Source: Gemmatimonadota bacterium
GTDB taxonomy: Bacteria > Gemmatimonadota > Gemmatimonadetes > Gemmatimonadales > Gemmatimonadaceae
Assembly: GCA_040388625.1 (NCBI GenBank)
Contig: JAZKBK010000001.1
Span: 496,001 to 560,000, forward strand
Direction: 5' to 3'
DNA: 64,000 nucleotides
Positions 43,884 through 52,421 of this stretch are shown piece by piece. A program made the translations under genes and the position numbers. The first letter of the stretch is position 1. Each line of letters opens with the position of its first letter. The notes below the pieces were generated by a model that was given only the letters and a program-made list of their open reading frames with translations, made no database searches and was not told where the DNA came from.

Positions 43884-45190
43884 GCGGTACTCCCGTCGTC
43901 GCGATCATCGGACGCCCCAATGTCGGCAAATCTGCACTCTTCAACCGAATCGTCGGTGGAAACACCGCGATCGTGAGTGACGAGGCCGGCACTACGCGCG
44001 ATCGCCACTTCGGACGCGCCGAGTGGAATGGCAGATCGTTCTGGCTCGTCGACACAGGCGGCCTGCCGGAGAATACGCGCGAGGCGATCGACGGCGAGAT
44101 TCGCAAGCAGGTTCTCGAGGCAATCGCAGAAGCGGACCTGCTGGCATTCGTGGTGGATGCACAGGTTGGCGTGCATCCCAACGACGCGAAAGTGCTCGAC
44201 CTGCTGCGTGAATCCGGCAAGCCCTGGGTGGTCATCGCGAACAAGGTCGACGATCCCGCCAGCGCCGACTTCTACGAGTTCTACAGACTCGGGGCAGGCG
44301 AGCCGATCCCGGTTTCTGCGACGAACGGCAAGGGATCGGGAGATCTCCTCGACGCAATCACGGAATTGCTTCCGGAAACGACCGAAGAAGAGACCGATGC
44401 AATCCGCGTTGCGGTCGTAGGTCGTCCGAACGTCGGGAAGTCTTCGCTCGTGAACCGCATGCTTGGCGAACAGCGTCTCGTTGTTTCGGAGGTCGCTGGT
44501 ACGACCAGGGACGCCATCGACACGCCGTTCAGGTATCACGGCCGCGATTTCGTCTTCATCGACACCGCCGGTCTGCGGCGTCAGGCAAAGATCGACGACG
44601 GCATCGAGTTCTATTCGTCGCTCCGGACGCGTCGCGCAATCGAGCGCGCCGATGTGTGCATACTCGTAATCGATGCGGTGGAAGGTTTGCACAATCAGGA
44701 CCTCAAGATCGCCACGATGGCGTGGGATTCCGGCCGCGGATTGATCGTGGTCGTGAACAAGTGGGACCTGAAGGAGAAGGAGAACAACACTGCCGCGAAG
44801 TTCGAGAAGGAGATCGTCGAGAAAGTTCCGTATCTCGGCTTCGTCCCCTTCGTATTCACCTCCGCGCTCACGGGACAGCGGGTCACGAAGCTGTTCGACC
44901 TCGTTCTTCAGGTCGAGGCCGAGCGCGAGAAGAGAATCTCGACTTCCGACATCAACGACACGTTGCAGAGCCTGCTCGCGCGTCGACAGCCGCCACAGGC
45001 AGCGGGTCGCGAGATCAAACTGAATTACGCCACGCAGGTCGAAACATCACCGCCGACGATCGCGGTGTTCGGCAATCACCCGGAGCTCGTACAGGAGCAT
45101 TACATACGCTTTCTGCACAATGGATTCAGAGCGGCCTACGGATTCACAGGCAACCCGCTCAACATCGTTCTGCGGCGTAAATCGGCGTAG
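43880..45190 (+). CDS. der: ribosome-associated GTPase Der (EngA)
   Basis: 436 aa with two tandem GTPase domains and a C-terminal KH-like domain; required for 50S subunit maturation. P-loops GRPNVGKSALFNRI (start) and GRPNVGKSSLVNRM (about residue 177); G3 motifs DTGG and DTAG; G4 motifs ANKVDD and VNKWD. The end (FLHNGFRAAYGFTGNPLNIVLRRK) is the KH-like tail. GTG start overlaps the DUF512 stop; plsY begins directly after the stop. Confidence 0.96.
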   Translation: MSGTPVVAIIGRPNVGKSALFNRIVGGNTAIVSDEAGTTRDRHFGRAEWNGRSFWLVDTGGLPENTREAIDGEIRKQVLEAIAEADLLAFVVDAQVGVHPNDAKVLDLLRESGKPWVVIANKVDDPASADFYEFYRLGAGEPIPVSATNGKGSGDLLDAITELLPETTEEETDAIRVAVVGRPNVGKSSLVNRMLGEQRLVVSEVAGTTRDAIDTPFRYHGRDFVFIDTAGLRRQAKIDDGIEFYSSLRTRRAIERADVCILVIDAVEGLHNQDLKIATMAWDSGRGLIVVVNKWDLKEKENNTAAKFEKEIVEKVPYLGFVPFVFTSALTGQRVTKLFDLVLQVEAEREKRISTSDINDTLQSLLARRQPPQAAGREIKLNYATQVETSPPTIAVFGNHPELVQEHYIRFLHNGFRAAYGFTGNPLNIVLRRKSA

Positions 45191-45847
45191 ATGGGTTCCA
45201 TCCATCTTCCGGTAGTCGTCGCGATAGTGATCGCGTACGTCGCCGGCTCTATTCCGTCCGCGTACCTGGCGGGGAAGTGGCGCGGTATCGATCTGCGGCA
45301 GCACGGCTCCGGGAATCTTGGCGCGACCAACGTCGTGCGCGTGCTCGGCATTCGCATCGGCGCGGTCGTGTTCATTGTCGATACGTTGAAGGGATTCCTT
45401 CCGGTGTTCTTTCTGCCGGCGCTCACGGGCGCGACGCAGCCGGAGCTGATCAGCCTTGCAGTGGGCGGCGCAGCGATCATTGGTCACGTGCGTCCCGTGT
45501 TTCTCCTCGGCCAGAAGGGCGGGAAGGGTGTTGCGACCGCTGGCGGTGTGTTTCTGGGCGTCGCGTGGCTGCCGGCAATCGTCGCATTCGCTGTGTGGAT
45601 TGTGGTGTTCGCGACGTCTCGCTACGTGAGCGTCGCATCACTCAGCGCAGCCCTCGCGCTGCCGTTCGCCTTTTTCTTCAGCGGTGTCGCGATCTCGGAT
45701 CCGTTCTTCATCGCCTCGATCATCGTCGCACTGTTCGTGTTCTTCACGCATCGCGCGAACATCGGGCGACTGCGACGTGGCGAGGAGCATCGTTTCAAGA
45801 GCGCGGGTAGCGACGGTGTCGGCCAGCAACCGCCCCGTACAACGTGA
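45191..45847 (+). CDS. plsY: acyl-phosphate:glycerol-3-phosphate acyltransferase PlsY
   Basis: 218 aa polytopic membrane enzyme, first acylation of glycerol-3-phosphate. The three family motifs are visible: AGSIPSAYLAGKW, GSGNLGATNVVR and GHVRPVFLLGQKGGKGVATAGG. It works with GpsA, encoded next, which makes its substrate. The last codons (ACAACGTGA) are repeated downstream as a tandem duplication. Confidence 0.94.
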   Translation: MGSIHLPVVVAIVIAYVAGSIPSAYLAGKWRGIDLRQHGSGNLGATNVVRVLGIRIGAVVFIVDTLKGFLPVFFLPALTGATQPELISLAVGGAAIIGHVRPVFLLGQKGGKGVATAGGVFLGVAWLPAIVAFAVWIVVFATSRYVSVASLSAALALPFAFFFSGVAISDPFFIASIIVALFVFFTHRANIGRLRRGEEHRFKSAGSDGVGQQPPRTT

Positions 45848-45875
45848 TGAGCACAACGTGATGAGCACAACGTGA
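45839..45875 (+). repeat. 14-bp tandem duplication at the plsY/gpsA junction
   Basis: The unit ACAACGTGATGAGC occurs at 45839-45852 and 45853-45866, and partly (ACAACGTGA) at 45867-45875. The first copy contains the last two codons and stop of plsY, so the stop region has been duplicated into the 41-base gap before gpsA. Confidence 0.7.
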
Positions 45876-45888
45876 CAGGGGCGTCACG

Positions 45889-46881
45889 ATGAAGTGCGCG
45901 GTGTTGGGTGCCGGTGCATGGGGTGCCGCGCTTGCCGACCGGCTGGCGCGGAATGCCCACGAGGTGCGGCTGTGGGCATATGAGCCTGACGTCGCGCAGT
46001 CCGTGAACGACACGCATCGCAATCGCTTTCTAGCTGGTGTAGAGCTGTCTCCCTCGATCGTCGCGTCGACTGACATGAAGGACGTTGTGGGCGGCGCGCA
46101 ATTCGTCGTGCTCGTCGCCCCTTCGCACGTAACGCGAGCGGTCGCGGAAGCAGCCCAGCCGCATCTGTCACGCGAGGCGGTCATCGTCGTTGCGTCCAAG
46201 GGCATCGAGCAACATTCGCTCGCGCGCATGACGGAAATCGCCGCAGATGTATTCGATCGATCCGGCGTCGTAGCGCTGTCCGGTCCCACCTTTGCCGCCG
46301 AGGTCGCCCGGAACCAACCGACTGCGATTGTGGCGGCTTGTAACAGGCGATCGCCTGCGGAGCAGGTTCAGCAACTATTTCACGGACCGGCATTCCGGGT
46401 CTATACCCAGCACGACGTCGTCGGCGTCGAGCTGGGCGGTGCTGTAAAGAATGTGATGGCCGTCGCGACGGGGATCGCCGAGGGCCTGGGGCTTGGATTC
46501 AACGCGCGCGCTGCTCTCATCACGAGAGGACTCGCCGAGATGACGCGGCTTGGTTTCGCACTTGGCGCCGATCCTGCTACATTTGCCGGACTCGCCGGCA
46601 TGGGTGACCTGGTGCTCACGTGCACCGGGCAATTGAGTCGTAACCGCTCGCTGGGCGTCGAAATCGGTAGCGGCAAGACTCTGGATGAGGCACTTGCTGG
46701 CCGCGACACGGTGGCGGAGGGCGTTATCACGACGCGGTCGGCCAGGGAGCTCGCCGAACGCGCCGGAGTGGACATGCCGATCGTGGAAGCGGTCTTCTCC
46801 GTCCTGTTCGACGGCCAGGCGCCGCGTGACGCGATCGTCGATTTGATGAACCGGGATCCGCGCGCCGAGCGCGACGAGTGA
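45889..46881 (+). CDS. gpsA: NAD(P)-dependent glycerol-3-phosphate dehydrogenase
   Basis: 330 aa; makes sn-glycerol-3-phosphate from dihydroxyacetone phosphate for phospholipids. N-terminal Rossmann loop VLGAGAWGAALA, the SKGIEQ and SGPTFAAEVA segments, catalytic Lys in VELGGAVKNVMAVATGIAEGLGLG, and GMGDLVLTCTG. Follows plsY functionally; overlaps the MerR-type gene by 4 bases (GTGA). Confidence 0.95.
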   Translation: MKCAVLGAGAWGAALADRLARNAHEVRLWAYEPDVAQSVNDTHRNRFLAGVELSPSIVASTDMKDVVGGAQFVVLVAPSHVTRAVAEAAQPHLSREAVIVVASKGIEQHSLARMTEIAADVFDRSGVVALSGPTFAAEVARNQPTAIVAACNRRSPAEQVQQLFHGPAFRVYTQHDVVGVELGGAVKNVMAVATGIAEGLGLGFNARAALITRGLAEMTRLGFALGADPATFAGLAGMGDLVLTCTGQLSRNRSLGVEIGSGKTLDEALAGRDTVAEGVITTRSARELAERAGVDMPIVEAVFSVLFDGQAPRDAIVDLMNRDPRAERDE

Positions 46882-47288
46882 AGGGAGAAACCGTGGCTAC
46901 GATACCAGTCCGTGAGTTCTTCTCGATCGGTGACGTGTGCGATCTTACCGATCTCAAACCGCACGTTCTTCGCTACTGGGAAAGTCAGTTCCGCTTTCTC
47001 CATCCCGCAAAGAATCGGTCCGGCAACCGTGTGTACCAGCGCCGCGAGGTCGAGCTGATCATGCTGGTGAAGGAACTGCTGTACGTCGACAAGTACACCA
47101 TCGAAGGCGCGCGTGCGCGTGTCGATGAATACAGGAAGAACGGCGCGCTCAAGGCCGCAACGCGCGATGCACTTGCATCCAGCAGCGTCGATGCACTGGA
47201 GCGCGATCTCATGTGGATAGTCAGCGCGCTCGACGGCGTCGACGTCGAAGAGACCGCGGGCGAGCAGGAAGAAGAGGTCGCAGAGTGA
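46878..47288 (+). CDS. MerR-family transcriptional regulator
   Basis: 136 aa. N-terminal winged-helix DNA-binding domain (FFSIGDVCDLTDLKPHVLRYWESQF... NRVYQRREVELIMLVKELLY) and a helical dimerisation tail (TIEGARARVDEYRKNGALK) ending acidic. No metal-binding cysteines, so not a metal sensor. GTG 46878 overlaps the gpsA stop; GTG 46893 is an alternative. Targets unknown; its position with gpsA hints at envelope-lipid genes, but this is inference. Confidence 0.88.
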   Translation: MKGETVATIPVREFFSIGDVCDLTDLKPHVLRYWESQFRFLHPAKNRSGNRVYQRREVELIMLVKELLYVDKYTIEGARARVDEYRKNGALKAATRDALASSSVDALERDLMWIVSALDGVDVEETAGEQEEEVAE

Positions 47289-47992
47289 TCGACCGAACCG
47301 ATACGCCGGAAGTGACTGGCGTGGCGGTGTGCATCCTTCCCGCGTTCGATGCGGATGCAACGGTTGCATCCGTCGTCGCGTCGGTGCGCCGGCACATGGG
47401 CGCCGTGTTCGTGCTCGGCGTGGATGACGGCTCGCTCGACGCGACGCGCTCGGTGCTCAAGCGTGCGTGCGACCATGTCATCTGCTTCGACTCCAATCGG
47501 GGCAAGGGTGCTGCGTTGCGCGCCGCGTTCGCACATGCAGCCGAGCACTTTCCCCGCAGTCAGGTTGTCACGCTCGACGCCGATGGTCAACACGACCCGG
47601 CGTTCGCTCCGCGCCTGCTCCAGGCGCTCGACCTCGCCGACATCGTGATCGGGACGCGCGAGATCGGTTTGCCGTCGGTTCCTCCGCATCGCCGCATCGC
47701 CAACTTCGTATCGACTGCTGCGACGCGCGCCGTTACGCGATTGCGTCTCACCGACAGCCAGTCGGGCTTTCGTGCATTCCGCCCCGAGGTGGTTGCCGCG
47801 ATCGAAGCGCAGGGCGACCGGTACGAGTATGAGACCGATTTCATCGTGCGCGCGTCGCACCGTGGTTATCGCATCGCAGAGGTGTCCGTTCCGACTATAT
47901 ACGGGCCGCCGAGTCACTTCCGCGAGCTGGTCGACAGCTGGCGCGTTGCGCGCGTGCTGTGGAGCCATCGTGCTTCTGCTTTTCGCTCCTGA
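47285..47992 (+). CDS. family 2 glycosyltransferase (dolichyl-phosphate-mannose synthase-like)
   Basis: 235 aa GT-A fold. Visible: AVCILPAFDADATVASVVASV, VDDGSLDATRS, NRGKGAALRAAFAHA, the DADGQHDP nucleotide-sugar/metal motif, and RIANFVSTAATRAVTRLRLTDSQSGFRAFR. No C-terminal membrane helices, unlike GtrB-type enzymes. Likely makes a polyprenyl-phosphate sugar or acts in envelope glycan synthesis. GTG start overlaps the MerR gene stop (GTGA). Confidence 0.87.
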   Translation: MIDRTDTPEVTGVAVCILPAFDADATVASVVASVRRHMGAVFVLGVDDGSLDATRSVLKRACDHVICFDSNRGKGAALRAAFAHAAEHFPRSQVVTLDADGQHDPAFAPRLLQALDLADIVIGTREIGLPSVPPHRRIANFVSTAATRAVTRLRLTDSQSGFRAFRPEVVAAIEAQGDRYEYETDFIVRASHRGYRIAEVSVPTIYGPPSHFRELVDSWRVARVLWSHRASAFRS

Positions 47993-48016
47993 TGTCATCA
48001 ATCACGTGAAGACTCT

Positions 48017-48772
48017 GTGAAGATCCTTTGCAGCAACGACGACGGCGTATTCGCCGCCGGACTCGATGTACTCGTTCGCGCAGCGTCGCAGCTTGGCGAC
48101 GTGACCGTAGTCGCGCCGGATCGCGAGCAGAGTGCAACAAGCCACTCGCTCACACTGCATCGTCCGTTGCGTCCCGTCCATCTCCCTGACGGGCGCTATC
48201 AGGTTGACGGTACGCCCACCGATTGCGTGATGCTCGCCATCGAAGGACTGATGTCCGAGCGACCCGACTGGGTGTTGAGTGGCATCAATCACGGCATGAA
48301 CATGGGCGAGGACGTGCTGTATTCCGGAACCGTTGCAGCGGCGATGGAAGGTCTCGTGCTGGGCGTTCCGTCGATCGCCTTATCGTTTGCAGGTGGCGAG
48401 ATGCGATCCGAGGCGGAGAAGCTCGAGATGCACATGCCGGCGGTCGTCGATCTGCTGCGCGAGCTCATCTCTCTCGACGTGCCGAGCACTACTCTGTTCA
48501 ACGTCAATCTGCCGCCCGTGTTCGGGGCGGATGTGAAGGGCGTCAAGCTCACGCGACTCGGGCGGCGTCAGTACACCAATTCGATTCGCCCGATGAGCGA
48601 TCCGTGGGGACGGCCGCTGTACTGGATCGGAGCCGGCGCCATGTCGTGGACTGGCGGCGAGGATTCGGACTACCGCGCCGTCGAGGAAGGCTACATATCA
48701 GTGACTCCACTTCACCTCGACCTGACCAATAACCCGATGATTGAATCCGCGGAGAGTTGGTGGCGCCGGTAG
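48017..48772 (+). CDS. surE: 5'/3'-nucleotidase SurE
   Basis: 251 aa metal-dependent phosphatase acting on nucleoside monophosphates and short polyphosphates, linked to stationary-phase survival. Metal site N7-D8-D9 in SNDDGVFAAGL, VVAPDREQSATSHSLTL, VDGTPTDCVMLA and LSGINHGMNMGEDVLYSGTV. GTG start. Overlaps pcm by 16 bases, the classic surE-pcm stress pair. Confidence 0.95.
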   Translation: MKILCSNDDGVFAAGLDVLVRAASQLGDVTVVAPDREQSATSHSLTLHRPLRPVHLPDGRYQVDGTPTDCVMLAIEGLMSERPDWVLSGINHGMNMGEDVLYSGTVAAAMEGLVLGVPSIALSFAGGEMRSEAEKLEMHMPAVVDLLRELISLDVPSTTLFNVNLPPVFGADVKGVKLTRLGRRQYTNSIRPMSDPWGRPLYWIGAGAMSWTGGEDSDYRAVEEGYISVTPLHLDLTNNPMIESAESWWRR

Positions 48773-49416
48773 CCGAAACCGAATACCTCGGCGCTCGACG
48801 ACATCTCGTGCAGCTGCTGCAGGAGCAGGGCATTCGCGACCTGGCGGTTCTGCACGCGATCGATGAGGTCCCGCGCCACAGATTCGTTCCGACCGGCGTT
48901 CGGCACCGCGCCTACGAGGACTCGTCGCTCCCCATCGGCAGCGGCCAGACCATCTCGCAGCCGAGCATTCACGCGCGCTATCTGGAGCTGTTGCACCTCA
49001 CCGGCGAGGAGCGTGTACTGGAGATCGGGACGGGCTCCGGCTACCAGACCGCGCTTCTCGCACGAATGGTTGCACAGGTGTTTTCCGTGGAGCGGATTGG
49101 CGCGCTCCTGGACCGGGCTCGTGACGTTCTGGGCGAGATCGGCGTCCGCAACGTATCCTTCCTGTTGGGAGACGGAACGCTGGGTTGGCGGCAATACGGT
49201 CCTTACGACGCGATTCTGGTAAGTGCCGCCGCTCCGACGGTTCCACCCGCATATGTGGAGCAGCTTGCCGAGGGCGGTCGTCTTCTGATCCCGCTCGGCG
49301 AGCGTGAGGAGCAGGTCCTCAACGTGATAACTCGGCGCGGTGACGCGCTGGAGCAGGTGGAGGCGGGCCCTGTGCGGTTCGTGCCCCTGCTGGGCAAAGA
49401 GAGTTGGGAGAGTTAA
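48757..49416 (+). CDS. pcm: protein-L-isoaspartate O-methyltransferase
   Basis: 219 aa; repairs isoaspartyl residues in aged proteins with SAM. Visible: VPRHRFVP, AYEDSSLPIGSGQTISQPSIHARYLELL, the SAM loop VLEIGTGSGYQTALLARM and GPYDAILVSAAAPTVPPAYVEQL. TTG 48757 or GTG 48760 is used; neither has an ATG alternative. Last recognised function in the surE-pcm pair. Confidence 0.94.
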   Translation: MVAPVAETEYLGARRHLVQLLQEQGIRDLAVLHAIDEVPRHRFVPTGVRHRAYEDSSLPIGSGQTISQPSIHARYLELLHLTGEERVLEIGTGSGYQTALLARMVAQVFSVERIGALLDRARDVLGEIGVRNVSFLLGDGTLGWRQYGPYDAILVSAAAPTVPPAYVEQLAEGGRLLIPLGEREEQVLNVITRRGDALEQVEAGPVRFVPLLGKESWES

Positions 49417-49417
49417 C

Positions 49418-50221
49418 TTGGCCGGAATGCTTCCACCATTCGTGCCGCCTGCGGCGCGTGTCTCGAGCGAGACGCTTCCTCTGATCACGGAATTCGTGGT
49501 CGATCGTGTCGAACATTCGTTCGAAAGTTCGTTCAACCTGTCAACCGGGTCGGGCGCCGTGGCGACGGCGACACTACCATCGATCGACGAATTTGTCCTG
49601 CACGAGCCAGAATCGGCCCAGCATGCCGATGATGAATTCATGCAGCGTACTTCGCGCAGTCCATGGGGGACCTACGAGGCCGAGCATGAGGTCGATCACG
49701 AGACCCCGTTGCCAGCCACACCGGCCACCGCGCTGGAGCCGGACCTCCTCCCGATCGACGACCATCACGCGCCGGCGTCCGGATCGCAGGAAGCGATTGT
49801 AAACGAGATCGCAGAGCCGGCCGATGCGTGGGCCGCAACTGCCGGCAGCGGGTCCGAGCCGACTGCCAGCAAGGCACCAGGCGCCTCTCAGAACGCCGGA
49901 TCGGGTGCGCAGCCGGCGCACCCGTCTCCGGTAGCGCCCGAGGTCTGGGTATCCGAGGAACGGGACGCCTTCGACTGGCATGCAGTCGCCAGTCTCACGG
50001 TACCGCCGGCAGAGGAGCAACGCGCCGCGGAGGAGTGGTCGTCCACCGAGTGGGACAGATCGAGCGGATCCATGCAGGACCACATTGCGGCGCAGCTGGC
50101 GCAGGTCTCGCGTCGCGTGCGCTCCGGCGAGCTCGAGGTGCGTGGCAGCAAGCAGATGGGGCCCGAAGCCGCCCTCGTCGCCGCGCTTGCTGCGCTGCTG
50201 TCGGAGCAGGGCAGGAAGTAG
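49418..50221 (+). CDS. acidic low-complexity protein of unknown function
   Basis: About 267 aa from TTG 49418 (ATG 49427 possible). I do not recognise the family. It starts LAGMLPPFVPPAARVSSETLPLITEFV, continues with an acidic, Ala/Pro/Glu-rich disordered stretch containing several LPSIDEFVLHEPES-like segments, and ends in a predicted helix pair (QDHIAAQLAQVSRRVRSGE... EAALVAALAALLSEQG). No signal or membrane segment. It follows pcm by 1 base so is probably cotranscribed. Codon use fits its neighbours. Confidence 0.65.
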   Translation: MAGMLPPFVPPAARVSSETLPLITEFVVDRVEHSFESSFNLSTGSGAVATATLPSIDEFVLHEPESAQHADDEFMQRTSRSPWGTYEAEHEVDHETPLPATPATALEPDLLPIDDHHAPASGSQEAIVNEIAEPADAWAATAGSGSEPTASKAPGASQNAGSGAQPAHPSPVAPEVWVSEERDAFDWHAVASLTVPPAEEQRAAEEWSSTEWDRSSGSMQDHIAAQLAQVSRRVRSGELEVRGSKQMGPEAALVAALAALLSEQGRK

Positions 50222-50689
50222 CTCAGGCCGCGTCTCGCGGCTCCCACGCCGCGCGATTTTGATGTAGCGCGGCGCACCGCGCCACATCGCTTTTCATCGG
50301 CTCAGCGCACCTTGCCGGGCGTGAAGGAGTTCCGGAATACTGGATAGTTGACGGCGATGCGCGGCTCGTGGAGAGATGGCGTCCGGAAGACGAGCGGCCG
50401 GAGATGATCAGTGACAGGCTCGAGTGGAAGCCGGACGATGCCATGGCGCCGCTGCTCGTCGACCTGCCGAAGCTGTTCGAGGCAGCGCTCTGGGAGTAGC
50501 GGTGGTGGGCGGCGTATCGTGACCCCTCGTGTGACCCCGTCCCGTCGAAGGAAGGCTCCTATCGGGATGATTGGCTACCGCTGTCGATGTGTGGTTATAT
50601 TGACCCCGCATATCAGCGGCTGCAGCGCTGCGAGAAGATGCATCAACGTTGCGCTGCAACAACTTGCGATAACACGACTTACAAGTTTC
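50222..50689. other. gene-poor stretch between the acidic protein and tRNA-Arg
   Basis: 468 bases. The first half holds a degenerate Uma2-family fragment (50263-50499). The remaining 190 bases before the tRNA show no coding signal that I can support and no clear promoter hexamers. Confidence 0.5.
50263..50499 (+). pseudogene. 3' remnant of a Uma2-family (DUF820) putative endonuclease gene
   Basis: An open frame without a start codon, bounded upstream by an in-frame TGA at 50260. Its translation contains GVPEYWIVDGDARLVERWRP followed by LEWKPDDAMAPLLVDLPKLFEA, which matches the C-terminal third of Uma2 proteins (the EYWIVD strand and the final LFxA helix). The N-terminal two thirds, including the usual catalytic residues, are absent. 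Likely a decayed gene in an accessory region. Confidence 0.6.
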
Positions 50690-50763
50690 GCCCCCGTAGC
50701 TCAGGTGGATAGAGCAGCAGTTTCCTAAACTGTTGGCCGCGTGTTCGAGTCACGCCGGGGGCA
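50690..50763 (+). tRNA. tRNA-Arg (anticodon CCT)
   Basis: Cloverleaf is readable: acceptor stem GCCCCCG (50690-50696) with CGGGGGC (50756-50762), D arm with AGCTCAGGTGGATAGAGC, anticodon stem around loop TTCCTAA (anticodon CCT), T arm GCGTG-TTCGAGT-CACGC, discriminator A. CCA is not encoded. It decodes AGG. Confidence 0.95.
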
Positions 50764-50980
50764 TTGCCTTACCACTTGCGCCAACTGTCGCTGTACGAAG
50801 CTGTCAGGGACGACGCACAGTGGGCGAGCGTTTGGTGCTGATCAACGGCATCGTTCCCGCCTCTTTCGAACTATGGAGGCTGAGCTTTGGACGCTCACCG
50901 AGCACGCGCCTCCTGAGCACAGCGACGGCTAGGCAGCAACACGTCATCGCGATCCCGGGGCCGCGAGCGCCGGTGCGCAC

Positions 50981-51193
50981 TCAAACGCGGCTGAGTGCCT
51001 TGCCTGAGTGGTGCACGATGGCTGGTTCGCCCGGATGGTGGTCAGTCTCGCGCACGCTGTACATCGTATTATCTGCGTTGGTCCCCAATTTGTGCACACC
51101 GGTGACTGTGCCATGGCCGATCGCGCTGCGGTAATGCCATGATACCTTGGTGCCAACGGGGATTGTCTCGAACGTCTTTGTTTCCGTAGTCAT
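50981..51193 (-). CDS. small hypervirulence-associated (HVA1) Tudor-like protein
   Basis: 70 aa from ATG 51193, preceded on the minus strand by a strong GAGGGAG ribosome site. The sequence (FETIPVGTKVSWHYRSAIGHGTVTGVH... YSVRETDHHPGEPAIVHHSGKALSRV) follows the DUF2945/HVA1 Tudor-like pattern: VGxKVSW, a GxV strand, and a final H-x-G-xAL motif. Such small proteins are common in soil bacteria and fungi; the function is unknown. Solitary gene. Confidence 0.75.
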   Translation of the reverse strand: MTTETKTFETIPVGTKVSWHYRSAIGHGTVTGVHKLGTNADNTMYSVRETDHHPGEPAIVHHSGKALSRV

Positions 51194-51339
51194 ATCATCA
51201 CTCCCTCGAGACTGCCGTACTTGCATTTTCCCAGCCACCTGCCATCGCATGCACGGGCTCGAACGTCAAGCACCCGGCGGATCGCTTTCCCCGGCGGTGC
51301 GCTCTTCGCGGAGTGGCCACGGGGGCACTCGATATTGCG

Positions 51340-51891
51340 CTAGAACGCCAGGCCAAGCACCACGCGCGCCGTAGGCAGCCCATCGGCAGAACCGGAAGTC
51401 TTGCTACCGAAAAGGCGTTTTGCACCGAGTCCCGTTCCAACGACGAACCGGCGTGATGGCCCGAGCAGCCAGTTGTAGTCCAGCTCGAAACCAGCGGTGG
51501 GACGGTTCGTCGCGCTGTTGTCGCACACGTCGAAACAGAGAATGTCGCCGCTCACGTGCGTCACGCCGGCGGACAGCGCTACGGAAAACCCATCTGGTGC
51601 GTGCTCCGACGGATAGTACCGCAGCTTGACTTCACTGGTGACATACTTGAAGTCGCTCGGAGCGTAATATGTCCCGGCAAATCCAACGCTCGCGCTTCGC
51701 GATAGCGCGTGCTCGTATTCACCGCTGAAGAAGCTGAAGACGGCGCCGAACGGATTGATCACCGCCAGATTGCCTCGCGCGGTATCGGGAGCGATAGCGT
51801 TGCCCGATGTTGCCTGCGCGCCAAGAGTCGACGAAGCAATGACTACGAGCGCGGTGGCGAGGGCGAGACGCGTGCAGAGGTTCGTGTGCAT
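51340..51891 (-). CDS. outer-membrane beta-barrel protein (DUF3575-like)
   Basis: 183 aa. A signal peptide (LALATALVVIASSTLGA-Q) is followed by alternating amphipathic strands (ASVGFAGTYYAPS; SEVKLRYYPSE; GFSVALSAGVTHVSG; RRFVVGTGLGAKRLFG) and a terminal aromatic (LGLAF), typical of a small barrel. DICFDVCD supplies two cysteines between strands. ATG 51891 is chosen for the signal peptide. No operon partners. Function unknown. Confidence 0.72.
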   Translation of the reverse strand: MHTNLCTRLALATALVVIASSTLGAQATSGNAIAPDTARGNLAVINPFGAVFSFFSGEYEHALSRSASVGFAGTYYAPSDFKYVTSEVKLRYYPSEHAPDGFSVALSAGVTHVSGDILCFDVCDNSATNRPTAGFELDYNWLLGPSRRFVVGTGLGAKRLFGSKTSGSADGLPTARVVLGLAF

Positions 51892-52070
51892 GTATCTCCC
51901 TGATGAGAATGCAGCATGAGCGAACGCAGTCCATCCGACGTCACGCGCTCGCGCGTCGGTCGGCAGAATATAACGGGCCATCGCTGGAACGGTAGCGGGA
52001 AGAAGGGTCGCCGACTGCTGCCCGTCGACGACGTCGCCGATCGACGCGATCCAGGTGGGTCCCGGCCCGA

Positions 52071-52421
52071 TCAGGAGCGGACCGTCTTGGCCAACTCTTC
52101 GAGGTGGGTTGACCAGAGCCCGTTCGCCTCCATCTCGGCGCGATGGTAGCCTAGCACGGTCGCGCGCGTCGCATCGCTCATCGCGCAGTCGATCACTCGA
52201 GTGATTACGCTCGCGAGGTTGTTCTGCCGCTCGGCTTTTTCCAGTGCAAACCAGGGTAGTTCCTGCGTACTGAGGTCCCAGTCCGCCATGATCTCGCCCA
52301 CCTCGCCCAACAACAGCGGGTAAAGGGCAGTGTACGGCGCGACTTCGGCGGCCCGCGCCGCGTGAATTCTACGTGCGGCCTCAACGACACTTTCGGAGTG
52401 GGCGGGTCGGTATGGCTCCAT
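52071..52421 (-). CDS. conserved-looking protein of unknown function
   Basis: 116 aa, no signal or membrane segment. I do not recognise the family. It is predicted to be mostly helical (SESVVEAARRIHAARAAEV; LGEVGEIMADWDL; WFALEKAERQNNLASVITRVIDCAMSD; RAEMEANGLWSTHLEELAKTV). The helical, Leu/Glu-rich layout and DWD/ER spacing vaguely recall RsbRD-type sensor helices, but the match is too weak to call. Solitary; codon use suggests it is real. Confidence 0.5.
   Translation of the reverse strand: MEPYRPAHSESVVEAARRIHAARAAEVAPYTALYPLLLGEVGEIMADWDLSTQELPWFALEKAERQNNLASVITRVIDCAMSDATRATVLGYHRAEMEANGLWSTHLEELAKTVRS

Noticed and set aside
50764-50980. Possible P-loop kinase remnant (RLVLINGIVPAS near 50830) after tRNA-Arg
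   Set aside because: Only a dozen residues resemble the family, the GKST part is missing and no frame continues it.
50733-51134. 133-codon plus-strand frame overlapping tRNA-Arg and the Tudor-like gene
   Set aside because: Starts inside the tRNA and runs opposite a gene with good ribosome site and family pattern.
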